From contig NTHE01000020.1 of NCBI GenBank assembly GCA_002551355.1, positions 58,869 through 122,868 of the forward strand: a DNA stretch of 64,000 nucleotides. Direction: 5' to 3'. Shown one piece after another: positions 33,753 to 42,284 of this stretch (positions are counted from its first letter, which is position 1; each line of letters opens with the position of its first letter). Origin of the DNA: Streptomyces sp. man185 (GTDB lineage: Bacteria; Actinomycetota; Actinomycetes; Streptomycetales; Streptomycetaceae). A model generated the notes under the pieces. That model saw nothing but the letters and a program-made list of their open reading frames with translations, had not been told where the DNA came from and did not search any database. The translations under genes were made by a program, and so were the position numbers.

Positions 33753-35129
33753 GTGAGCGCAGCACACACGATCGGTGTGGGCATAGCTGATACGGCCGGG
33801 CGCGGCGCAAGCCGTACGGTCCTGGCCGGCATCGGGGAGGCCGCCGAACGCCCTGGCACCCTGAACGCTCTGTTCAGTCTGGCGGCGGGCCGGCGTCCGC
33901 AGGAGATCGTCGTCGCCGACGTCCGCCGCGCGCTCACCTACGGGTCTGCGGAGAGCAGTTCGGACCGGCTTGCCTCGGCGCTGCTGCGCTACGGGGTGCA
34001 GCTCGGCGACCCCCTGCTGATCCATTGTTCGGACCACGCCCAGACGCTGGTGGCCCAGCTCGCGGTGCTCAAGCTGGGCGGCGTGTGCGTCCCGGTGCCG
34101 CACGACGCGGACGACGCCGCGCTGGCCCGGATCGCCGACCTGAGCGGCGCGGCGCTGGTGCTGTGCAGCGCTGTCACCAGGGGGTGTTGGTCGCTTCCCG
34201 TGATGGTGCTGGACGACGAGCGGACCTGGGCGAAGATCAAACCCCTCCGGACGGAGGGCTCCCTCCCTCGGTCCGGACCGGACGATGTCGCCTATCTGCT
34301 GCCCGAGTTCGGCACGGACGGTGGTGTGACGGGGCATCTCATCGACCATCGGGCCTGGCTCCTGGCGGTCGGCGCGCGGCTCCGCCGGGCCGGTCGACCC
34401 GGCCGCGGCGTGACCGTGGGGCAGAAGGTGGGAGGCGCACGGGACCTGGCGGCGATGTGGTGGGCGATCGCCGCCGGCAGCAGGCTCCACGGACCTCGCC
34501 CCACGGGCGCGGGCGAGACGGCACCGTCCCTGCGCGGAGCCGGCGCCGCCGCGGTGTACGGGCCCGAGGAGTACGCGGCGCTGCTTGCGGGCTCCCGGCC
34601 GGAGACGAGGGCGGAGAACCGGACCGGCACAGTCCTGATCACCGGCGGCCCCCTGCCGGCCGGGCTCGTGGAGCGCCATGCCGAGTTGCTGCCCTTCACC
34701 CGGTTGCTGGCCGAATTCTCCCCCCGTGACGGAGCCATGCCCTGGACAGCGGTCGACTGCACGGCGAACGTGAACGGCTGGGACGCTGCGGGGAGCGCGG
34801 TCATGGGCGCCGCTGTGCCCCGGGTACGGGTGACGATCCGCGACACCCACGGAGAGGTGCTGCCGAAGGGCAGCACCGGCCAGATCTGGGCAGAGGGCAC
34901 CGCGCTGCCCTTCGACAGGCTGTCCGACGGCCGGCACGCGGCTCCCTCCCACCACCGCGGCTCGTTCACGGACTCCGGATATACCGGGCGGTGGACGGAG
35001 GCCGGCTCGCTCGACGTCGTCAATCGCTCACGCCCGCGCGCTCATGCGGGCAAGGGGTGCGGGTGGGGCCGACAGGCCACGCCGCCCGACGTGGCGAGCG
35101 CGCAACCCTGGCAGCTGCCCGCCCGGTGA
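33753..35129 (+). CDS. Degenerate adenylation-domain (ANL superfamily) protein
   Basis: 458 residues from a GTG with only a weak upstream site. The N-terminal core follows an AMP-forming ligase: LTYGSAESSSDRLASALLRYGVQLGD, then LAVLKLGGVCVPVP. Where the P-loop YTSGTTGxPKG is expected the sequence is YLLPEFGTDGGVTGHL, with the key Ser/Thr-Gly-Lys run lost. A late segment (GEVLPKGSTGQIWAEG, GYTGRWTEAGSLDVVNRSRPR) aligns with the hinge region, where TGD has become TGR, and the C-terminal lid that carries the catalytic lysine is missing. It is therefore unlikely to adenylate. It could be a non-catalytic homologue or a decaying gene with the frame still open. Confidence 0.6.
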   Translation: MSAAHTIGVGIADTAGRGASRTVLAGIGEAAERPGTLNALFSLAAGRRPQEIVVADVRRALTYGSAESSSDRLASALLRYGVQLGDPLLIHCSDHAQTLVAQLAVLKLGGVCVPVPHDADDAALARIADLSGAALVLCSAVTRGCWSLPVMVLDDERTWAKIKPLRTEGSLPRSGPDDVAYLLPEFGTDGGVTGHLIDHRAWLLAVGARLRRAGRPGRGVTVGQKVGGARDLAAMWWAIAAGSRLHGPRPTGAGETAPSLRGAGAAAVYGPEEYAALLAGSRPETRAENRTGTVLITGGPLPAGLVERHAELLPFTRLLAEFSPRDGAMPWTAVDCTANVNGWDAAGSAVMGAAVPRVRVTIRDTHGEVLPKGSTGQIWAEGTALPFDRLSDGRHAAPSHHRGSFTDSGYTGRWTEAGSLDVVNRSRPRAHAGKGCGWGRQATPPDVASAQPWQLPAR

Positions 35130-35283
35130 CTCCCGTAGCGTGAGCCGGCCGGCGCGAAGCCGGTGCACCTCACGGAGCTTTGGCCTGCCGCGCGGCGACC
35201 GCTTCAGTGGCCGGTGGCCCGTCGACGCTTCCTGGTCGGCGAGGCCGGTGACGCGGGCCCCCGGGGCCGCGTAGGGTCGCGCC

Positions 35284-35664
35284 GTGACTCTCCAGGACTT
35301 CGCACGCAGCGAGTACGTCAGCCTCACCACGTACCGGAAGAACGGCACACCCGTCGCCACGCCCGTCTGGGCCGCCGCCGAGGGCGATGTGCTGTACGTC
35401 TGGACCCGCTCCGACTCGTGGAAGGTCAAGCGGCTGCGCAACAACGGCAAGGTCGTCGTCACTGTCTGCGATGTACGCGGCAGGATCGCCGAAGGGGCTC
35501 CCAGCGCGGAAGGCGCCGCGAAGCTCCTGGACGAGGACGGCACCCGCGCGGTGCGCAAACTGCTGGCCCGCAAGTACACCTGGAAGTTCTGGTTCGTCGA
35601 CTGGCCCGCGACGATCGCCCGGCTCGGCAAGCGCCCGCACACCGGGATCGCGGTCACCTTCTGA
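35284..35664 (+). CDS. PPOX-class F420-dependent oxidoreductase
   Basis: 126 residues from a GTG. This is a small split-barrel flavin/F420 protein: SEYVSLTTYRKNGTPVATPVWAA, LYVWTRSDSWKVKRLRNNGKVVVTVCDVRG. The pattern matches the actinobacterial PPOX-class F420-dependent family of about 125-140 residues. The substrate is unknown. It stands alone between the degenerate ligase and a long hypothetical gene. Confidence 0.88.
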   Translation: MTLQDFARSEYVSLTTYRKNGTPVATPVWAAAEGDVLYVWTRSDSWKVKRLRNNGKVVVTVCDVRGRIAEGAPSAEGAAKLLDEDGTRAVRKLLARKYTWKFWFVDWPATIARLGKRPHTGIAVTF

Positions 35665-35822
35665 GTCCTCTTCCGATTTCGAGCCCCCTCCCGACTCGCC
35701 CTCGCCCCCCCCGTGCTCCCGCCGCAGCGCGCCCGAAAGCTGCGCGTAGCCGCTCTGTAACACGTCTGCGGTCGAATGCCTCCGGGCTGGAAGGCTCCAG
35801 TCGACGGTCGGCGAGGGCGACG

Positions 35823-37319
35823 ATGACGGTGCATCAGCAGGCATACGAAGTAGGGGCGTTCGCGCAGTACCTGCGGGATCTGGTGGCGCGCCTGGACCCC
35901 GGGCGGGGGTGGTACGGGGTCTTCGCCCGGCGAGACCCGGCGGGCATGCGGTCCTGCCTCGACGGGGTGGAGATCCCGCCCTGGGATGTGGTCGAGTCGC
36001 TGCTCGCGGACCTGGCGGCGCTGCATGGCGCCCGGTTCGCCGAGCAGGTCTCGGTCCGCGCCGCCGCGCTCTACTCCGCGTCCGCCGCCACCCACGACCG
36101 GCGGCCCGGAGGGCGTCAGGAGCTCGTCCACCGGCTGGAGTTGATGGTCCGCGAGCAGCGCCGGGCGGCGGAACGGCTGCGCGGCGCGGGGCCCGGCGGT
36201 CCAGGCCCGGCCGAACCTGAGGCGCTGGCCTGGGCCCGCGACGACCACGAACGGGCCACCGCCCGGTGTGCCGAGCTGCGCAAGCGGCTGGCCGCGGTGG
36301 CGGCCCCCGAGGACTGGTTCCGGGCGGAGGACGGCGAGGGGCCGCACGCCGGGGCCGCCATGGACTTCGGTGCCTCCCGGGACTCCGGTGCTGCCAATGC
36401 TGCTGGGGCCTTCGGGGCCGCCGGGACCACCGAGGTCTTCGGTGCCGCCGGGGCCGCCGGTGTCCCCGGGGTCTCCCGTGCCGCCGGGTCCGGGGCCGGC
36501 CCAGCGGCCGACGTCGGCGCCCCGGTTCCGGACGCCCCCCTCTCCGCCCCCCGGCGCAGGAAGCCGAGGGGTGCCCGGTTCGCCGGTCTGGAGGTCGACG
36601 AGGAGGGGGCCGGCCCGGCCCCCTCGCCGGCGCCCGGCCCGCTCGTGCCGCCCCGCTCGGGCGCGTCCGCCCCGCGCGGCGCACGCTTCGGCGGCGGGGG
36701 CGGGGAGGACGACCTCGGCGGCCGTGGCCGAGCCGGACGGGACCGTGCGCCGGGCGCCCCGCCGAATCCGGACGCCCTGCTGGATCCGGCCGCCGGGCAG
36801 GCCGTCGCCGGGGCCGTTGCCCAACTGGTCCGGCTGCGCGCCGACGGGCGCGGCGGCGAGGCGCACGCCGTGCTCTGCGAGGTCGCGGCCTGGCCCGCGC
36901 CCCGGCTGCCGCTGCTCGCCCTCGCGCTGCACCGCGCCGGGCTCGCCGCCGACTGGACGACCCTGCTCTGGGAGGTGTCCTCGCTCCCGCCGGCCGGGTT
37001 CGCCGCCGCCGCGGGTGCGCTGGCCGCCGCGGGGCGCAAGGCGGACTGCGGGCTGCTCCTGCGCCAGGGTGTGGCCCGGCCCGCCGCCGAAGTGGCCGAG
37101 TCGGTGCTCGCCCTGGACGGGGCCGGCCGGGAACGGGAGGCGCGGGACCTGCTCGGCGCCTTCGTCCGCGTACGCACTCCGCGGGAGGCCGCCGAGCTGG
37201 CCGGAACCGGCGGGACCCCGGTCCTGCCGCTCCTCCTCGCGGCCGCCCGCGAGGTGTCGGTGGAGCGGGAGTGGGACCTCGTCCACGCGCTGCGGGTGGC
37301 GGGTGTGCCGGGGGTCTGA
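35823..37319 (+). CDS. Hypothetical protein with Ala/Gly/Pro-rich centre
   Basis: 498 residues from the ATG at 35823. I do not recognise a characterised family. The N-terminal 140 residues are a compact helical region beginning VGAFAQYLRDLVARLDP, with a charged helix RQELVHRLELMVREQRRAAERL. The middle (about 180-330) is low-complexity Ala/Gly/Pro. The C-terminal 170 residues form helical repeats rich in Leu-Ala with paired helices (QLVRLRADGRGGEAHAVLCE, LLALALHRAGLAADWTTLLWEV), resembling TPR/PPR-like solenoids. It has no signal peptide. It precedes the pyrimidine-degradation operon by about 200 bp, with no sign of a functional link. Confidence 0.72.
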   Translation: MTVHQQAYEVGAFAQYLRDLVARLDPGRGWYGVFARRDPAGMRSCLDGVEIPPWDVVESLLADLAALHGARFAEQVSVRAAALYSASAATHDRRPGGRQELVHRLELMVREQRRAAERLRGAGPGGPGPAEPEALAWARDDHERATARCAELRKRLAAVAAPEDWFRAEDGEGPHAGAAMDFGASRDSGAANAAGAFGAAGTTEVFGAAGAAGVPGVSRAAGSGAGPAADVGAPVPDAPLSAPRRRKPRGARFAGLEVDEEGAGPAPSPAPGPLVPPRSGASAPRGARFGGGGGEDDLGGRGRAGRDRAPGAPPNPDALLDPAAGQAVAGAVAQLVRLRADGRGGEAHAVLCEVAAWPAPRLPLLALALHRAGLAADWTTLLWEVSSLPPAGFAAAAGALAAAGRKADCGLLLRQGVARPAAEVAESVLALDGAGREREARDLLGAFVRVRTPREAAELAGTGGTPVLPLLLAAAREVSVEREWDLVHALRVAGVPGV

Positions 37320-37516
37320 GTCCGCATGGACACCGCCGGGGACCGGCACCGTGTCCGATGTGGACCGGTCGGGTGCGAAACATGATCGACTCCGCCGGTT
37401 CACGGCGATGGTCTTGCCCCGCCGGACGGAGGGGCTTACGTTCTCCATCCATGCACCGATCTACGTGCGTAGAGAACGCGTGCAGGCTCTCTGACGCCGC
37501 GTCGAAGGAGCAGCTC

Positions 37517-38359
37517 ATGTCCCACGTCGTACGCGCCGCACTCGTCCAGGCGACCTGGACCGGCGACACCGAATCGATGATTGCCAAGCACGAGGAACAC
37601 GCGCGCGAGGCCGCCCGTCAGGGGGCGAAGATCATCGGCTTCCAGGAGGTGTTCAACGCCCCCTACTTCTGCCAGGTCCAGGAGCCCGAGCACTACCGCT
37701 GGGCCGAGCCCGTCCCCGACGGGCCGACCGTCAACCGCATGCAGGACCTGGCTCGCGAGACCGGCATGGTGATCGTCGTCCCGGTCTTCGAGATCGAGCA
37801 GTCCGGCTTCTACTACAACACCGCGGCCGTGATCGACGCCGACGGCTCCTACCTCGGCAAGTACCGCAAGCATCACATCCCGCAGGTCAAGGGATTCTGG
37901 GAGAAGTACTACTTCAAGCCCGGCAACGCCGGCTGGCCGGTCTTCGACACCGCCGTCGGCAAGGTCGGCGTCTACATCTGCTACGACCGGCACTTCCCCG
38001 AGGGCTGGCGACAGCTCGGCCTTGGCGGAGCCCAGTTGGTGTACAACCCGTCGGCCACCTCGCGCGGACTCTCCAGCCACCTCTGGCAGCTGGAGCAGCC
38101 GGCCTCCGCCGTCGCCAACGAGTACTTCGTCGCCGCGATCAACCGCGTCGGCCGCGAGGAGTACGGCGACAACGACTTCTACGGCACCAGTTACTTCGTC
38201 GACCCGCGCGGACAGTTCGTCGGGGAGGTCGCCAGCGACAAGGAGGAGGAACTCGTCGTACGGGACCTGGACTTCGACCTGATCGAGGAGGTCCGGCAGC
38301 AGTGGGCCTTCTACCGGGACCGACGGCCCGACGCCTACGACGGGCTGGTGGAGCCGTGA
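37517..38359 (+). CDS. Beta-ureidopropionase-like nitrilase (N-carbamoyl-beta-alanine amidohydrolase)
   Basis: 280 residues with AAGGAG before the ATG. The nitrilase catalytic triad is visible: Glu in GFQEVFNAPYF, Lys in KYRKHHIP and Cys in YICYDRHFPE. The sequence closely follows eukaryotic-type beta-ureidopropionases. It would hydrolyse N-carbamoyl-beta-alanine to beta-alanine, CO2 and ammonia, the third step of reductive pyrimidine breakdown. It opens an operon with an aminotransferase (GTGA overlap), dihydropyrimidinase, an LLM oxidoreductase and an NCS1 transporter, which supports this role. Confidence 0.9.
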   Translation: MSHVVRAALVQATWTGDTESMIAKHEEHAREAARQGAKIIGFQEVFNAPYFCQVQEPEHYRWAEPVPDGPTVNRMQDLARETGMVIVVPVFEIEQSGFYYNTAAVIDADGSYLGKYRKHHIPQVKGFWEKYYFKPGNAGWPVFDTAVGKVGVYICYDRHFPEGWRQLGLGGAQLVYNPSATSRGLSSHLWQLEQPASAVANEYFVAAINRVGREEYGDNDFYGTSYFVDPRGQFVGEVASDKEEELVVRDLDFDLIEEVRQQWAFYRDRRPDAYDGLVEP

Positions 38360-39639
38360 GCGGACTGCACGAGCGCCACCTCGCCGTCAGCCCCGCATGG
38401 CTGGCGCTCTACTACCGCCACCCCCTCGAACTCACCCACGGGGAGGGCCGCCACGTCTGGGACGCGGACGGCAACCGCTACCTGGACTTCTTCGGCGGCA
38501 TTCTCACCACGATGACCGCCCACGCCCTGCCCGAGGTCACCAAGGCGGTCGCGGAACAGGCCGGGCGGATCATCCACTCCTCCACGCTCTACCTCAACCG
38601 CCCCATGGTGGAGATGGCCGAGCGGATCGTCACCCTCTCCGGCATCCCGGACGCCCGGGTCTTCTTCACCACCTCGGGCACCGAGGCCAATGACACGGCC
38701 CTGCTGCTCGCCACCGCGTACCGCAGGTCCAACCAGATCCTCGCGATGCGCAACAGCTACCACGGCCGGTCGTTCTCCACGGTCTCGATCACCGGCAACC
38801 AGGCCTGGTCGCCCACGAGTCTGTCCCCGCTCCAGACGCTGTACGTCCACGGCGGCGTCCGTACCCGGGGCCCGTACGCCGAGTTGAGCGACGACCGGTT
38901 CATCGAGGCGTGCGTCGCCGACCTGGAGGACCTGCTCGGGCACACCCGCAACCCCGCCGCCCTGATCGCCGAACCCAGACAGGGCGTGGGCGGGTTCACC
39001 TCCCCGCCCGACGGGCTGTTCGCAGCGTTCCGGCAGGTCCTGGACCGGCATGGCGTGCTGTGGATCTCGGACGAGGTGCAGACCGGCTGGGGCCGCACCG
39101 GCGAGCACTTCTGGGGCTGGCAGGCGCACGCCGAGCACGGGCCGCCGGACATCCTCACCTTCGCCAAGGGCATCGGCAACGGGATGTCGGTCGGGGGAGT
39201 GGTGGCCCGCGCCGAGGTGATGAACTGCCTCGACGCCAACTCCATCTCCACGTTCGGCGGTTCGCCGATCACCATGGCCGCCTCGCTCGCCAACCTCTCG
39301 TACCTCCTGGAACACGACCTCCAGGGCAACGCGCGACGCGTCGGCGGACTGCTGATCGAACGGCTGCGCTCCATCGCCGCCGCATCCCCCGCCGTACGCG
39401 AAGTGCGCGGCCGGGGCCTGATGATCGGCATCGAGCTGGTGAAGCCCGGCACCGACGAGGCCGACCCGGAAGCCGCCGCGGCCGTCCTCGAAGCCGCCCG
39501 CGCCGGCGGGCTCCTCATCGGCAAGGGCGGCGGCCACAGCACCAGCGTGCTGCGGATCGCCCCGCCGCTGACCCTGACCGTCGCCGAGGCCGAGGAAGGC
39601 GCGGCGATCCTCGCGGACGCCCTGCAGGCGGCGGGCTGA
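38356..39639 (+). CDS. Class III PLP aminotransferase, probably beta-alanine utilising
   Basis: 427 residues, starting at a GTG that overlaps the previous stop. Family features are SGTEANDTALLLA, DEVQTGWGRTGEHFWG and the PLP lysine in TFAKGIGNGMSVGG. The arrangement between beta-ureidopropionase and dihydropyrimidinase suggests it transaminates beta-alanine (or 3-aminoisobutyrate) to the semialdehyde. A related group of this fold uses alanine-glyoxylate, so the amino donor is uncertain. Confidence 0.88.
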   Translation: MSGLHERHLAVSPAWLALYYRHPLELTHGEGRHVWDADGNRYLDFFGGILTTMTAHALPEVTKAVAEQAGRIIHSSTLYLNRPMVEMAERIVTLSGIPDARVFFTTSGTEANDTALLLATAYRRSNQILAMRNSYHGRSFSTVSITGNQAWSPTSLSPLQTLYVHGGVRTRGPYAELSDDRFIEACVADLEDLLGHTRNPAALIAEPRQGVGGFTSPPDGLFAAFRQVLDRHGVLWISDEVQTGWGRTGEHFWGWQAHAEHGPPDILTFAKGIGNGMSVGGVVARAEVMNCLDANSISTFGGSPITMAASLANLSYLLEHDLQGNARRVGGLLIERLRSIAAASPAVREVRGRGLMIGIELVKPGTDEADPEAAAAVLEAARAGGLLIGKGGGHSTSVLRIAPPLTLTVAEAEEGAAILADALQAAG

Positions 39640-39746
39640 CCCCCGCCGCCCCCGTCGGCCCGTACGCCCACGAACCGCGCGGGGCCGCCCCCGAGCGTCG
39701 CGCCCAGCGGGCCGGCGCGGGGGCGACCCGAGTTGAGGAGACACCC

Positions 39747-41147
39747 ATGAGTCGTACCGTCATCCACGGTGGCCTGGTCATCACCGCGTCCGACGAGATC
39801 CACGCCGACGTGCTCGTCGAGGGCGGCCGGATCGTCGCGCTCGCCGCCCACGGGACCGACGCCGCCGAGAGCTGGAGCGCCGACCGGCGGATCGACGCGA
39901 CCGGCAAGTACGTCATCCCGGGCGGCGTCGACGGGCACACCCACATGGAGATGCCGTTCGGCGGGACGTACGCCGCCGACACCTTCGAGACCGGCACCCG
40001 GGCCGCCGCCTGGGGCGGCACGACCACCATCGTCGACTTCGCGATCCAGAGCGTGGGCCGCTCCCTGCGCGAAGGGCTCGACGCCTGGTACGCCAAGGCC
40101 GACGGCAACTGCGCCATCGACTACGCCTTCCACATGATCCTTGCGGACGTGAACCCGTCCTCGCTCAAGGAGATGGACCTCCTCGTCGCCGAAGGCGTGA
40201 CCTCCTTCAAGCTGTTCATGGCGTACCCCGGCGTCTTCTACAGCGACGACGGACAGATCCTGCGCGCCATGCAACGGGCTGCCGGAAACGGCGGGTTGAT
40301 CATGATGCACGCCGAGAACGGGATCGCCATCGACGTCCTGGTCGAGCAGGCGCTCGCCGCGGGCCACACCGACCCCCGCTACCACGGGGACGTCCGCAAG
40401 GTCGCCCTGGAGGCCGAGGCCACCCACCGCGCCGTCCAGCTCGCCCGGGTCGCCGGATCCCCTCTCTACGTCGTCCACGTCTCCGCCGACGAGGCCGTGG
40501 AGGAGATCTCCGCCGCCCGGCACAGGGGTCTCCCCGTCTTCGGCGAGACCTGCCCGCAGTACCTGTTCCTCTCCACCGACAACCTCGCCGAGCCCGACTT
40601 CGAGGGCGCCAAGTACGTCTGCTCCACCCCGCTGCGCCCCAAGGAACACCAGGAAGCCCTGTGGCGGGGTCTCCGGAACAACGAACTCCAGGTCGTCTCC
40701 ACCGACCACTGCCCCTTCTGCTTCTCGGGGCAGAAGGAGATGGGCCGCGGCGACTTCTCCAAGATCCCCAACGGCATGCCCGGCGTCGAGCACCGTATGG
40801 ACCTGCTGCACCAGGCCGTCGTGGACGGGCACATCACCCGCCGCCGCTGGATCGAGATCGCCTGCGCCTCCCCGGCCCGGATGTTCGGCCTCTACCCGAA
40901 GAAGGGCACCATCGCCCCGGGCGCCGACGCCGACATCGTCATCTACGACCCGCACGCCGAGCAGACCCTCTCCGCCGAGACCCACCACATGAACGTCGAC
41001 TACTCGGCGTACGAGGGCAAACGGATCACCGGCCAGGTCGAGACCGTGCTCTCGCGCGGCGAAGTCGTCATCGAAGGGCGGAAGTTCACCGGCCGCTCCG
41101 GACACGGCATGTACACCCCCCGCGCCACCTGTCAGTACCTGGACTAG
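39747..41147 (+). CDS. hydA: Dihydropyrimidinase
   Basis: 466 residues with GAGGAG before the ATG. The binuclear zinc site of the amidohydrolase fold is complete: HTHMEM, the carboxylated lysine in SFKLFMAYPG, His in MMHAENG and VVHVSA, and Asp in STDHCPF. Length and motifs match D-hydantoinase/dihydropyrimidinase. It opens the dihydrouracil or dihydrothymine ring to give N-carbamoyl-beta-amino acids, the substrate of the nitrilase encoded two genes upstream. Confidence 0.93.
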   Translation: MSRTVIHGGLVITASDEIHADVLVEGGRIVALAAHGTDAAESWSADRRIDATGKYVIPGGVDGHTHMEMPFGGTYAADTFETGTRAAAWGGTTTIVDFAIQSVGRSLREGLDAWYAKADGNCAIDYAFHMILADVNPSSLKEMDLLVAEGVTSFKLFMAYPGVFYSDDGQILRAMQRAAGNGGLIMMHAENGIAIDVLVEQALAAGHTDPRYHGDVRKVALEAEATHRAVQLARVAGSPLYVVHVSADEAVEEISAARHRGLPVFGETCPQYLFLSTDNLAEPDFEGAKYVCSTPLRPKEHQEALWRGLRNNELQVVSTDHCPFCFSGQKEMGRGDFSKIPNGMPGVEHRMDLLHQAVVDGHITRRRWIEIACASPARMFGLYPKKGTIAPGADADIVIYDPHAEQTLSAETHHMNVDYSAYEGKRITGQVETVLSRGEVVIEGRKFTGRSGHGMYTPRATCQYLD

Positions 41148-41158
41148 GAGATCCCGCC

Positions 41159-42160
41159 ATGGACTTCGGACTCGTCCTCCAGACCGACCCGCCCGCCTCC
41201 GCCGTCGTCGGCCTGATGCGCCGCGCCGAGCGCAACGGGTTCCGCTACGGCTGGACCTTCGACTCGGCGGTGCTGTGGCAGGAGCCGTTCGTCATCTACA
41301 GCCGCATCCTGGAGCACACCGACCGGATGATCGTGGGCCCCATGGTCACCAACCCGGGCACCCGCACCTGGGAGGTCACCGCCTCCACCTTCGCCACCCT
41401 GAACGACATGTACGGCAACCGCACCGTCTGCGGCATCGGGCGCGGCGACTCCGCGATGCGCGTCGCGGGCCGCCGCCCCAACACCCTGGCCCGCCTCGGC
41501 GAGGCCACCGACGTCATCCGGGACCTCGCCGAGGGCCGGGAGGCGACGGTCGACGGGCAGCCGGTGCAGATCCCCTGGGTGAAGGACGGACGGCTGCCGG
41601 TGTGGATGGCGGCGTACGGGCCCAAGGCCCTGGCGCTGGCCGGGCAGAAGGCGGACGGCTTCATCCTCCAGCTCGCCGACCCCTTCCTCACCGAGTGGAT
41701 GATCAAGGCGGTACGGGACGCGGCGGCCGGTGCCGGACGCGACCCGGACTCCCTCACCATCTGCGTCGCCGCCCCGGCCTACGTCGGCGACGACCTCGAC
41801 CACGCCCGGGAGCAGTGCCGCTGGTTCGGCGGGATGGTCGGCAACCACGTCGCCGACCTGGTCGCCCGCTACGGCGAGCACTCCGGCCTGGTCCCCGAGG
41901 CGCTCACCGCGTACATCGCCGGGCGCTCCGGCTACGACTACAGCCACCACGGCCGCACCGGCAACCCGGACACCGCCTTCGTCCCGGACGAGATCGTCGA
42001 CCGGTTCTGCCTGCTCGGTCCCGCCGAGGCGCATATCGAGAAGCTCCAGGCGCTGCGGGACATGGGCGTCGACCAGTTCGCGCTGTACAACATGCACGAC
42101 GCCCGGGAAGCGACCATCGACGCCTACGGGGCCGAGATCATCCCCGCCCTGACCGACTGA
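41159..42160 (+). CDS. LLM-class F420-dependent oxidoreductase (TIGR03842-type)
   Basis: 333 residues, starting 11 bp after dihydropyrimidinase. This is a luciferase-like TIM barrel: MDFGLVLQTDPP, GWTFDSAVLWQEPFVIYSRI, TVCGIGRGDSAMRVAGRRP and MAAYGPKALALAGQKADGFIL are typical of the F420-using branch found next to hydA in many actinomycetes. Its reaction is not established. In this operon the first reductive step (dihydropyrimidine dehydrogenase) has no other candidate, so a flavin/F420 redox step on a pyrimidine is a reasonable inference. Confidence 0.87.
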   Translation: MDFGLVLQTDPPASAVVGLMRRAERNGFRYGWTFDSAVLWQEPFVIYSRILEHTDRMIVGPMVTNPGTRTWEVTASTFATLNDMYGNRTVCGIGRGDSAMRVAGRRPNTLARLGEATDVIRDLAEGREATVDGQPVQIPWVKDGRLPVWMAAYGPKALALAGQKADGFILQLADPFLTEWMIKAVRDAAAGAGRDPDSLTICVAAPAYVGDDLDHAREQCRWFGGMVGNHVADLVARYGEHSGLVPEALTAYIAGRSGYDYSHHGRTGNPDTAFVPDEIVDRFCLLGPAEAHIEKLQALRDMGVDQFALYNMHDAREATIDAYGAEIIPALTD

Positions 42161-42284
42161 CCGACTGCGCCTCTCACCGCCTGACCATCGGCTGCCTGAC
42201 CTCCCCACCCCTCCCCGCAGTTCGCACGCGCACCGCCCGCATCGCCCCGCACGGCACCGCTCCCGAGCGAAGGGCCCGTCCGCC

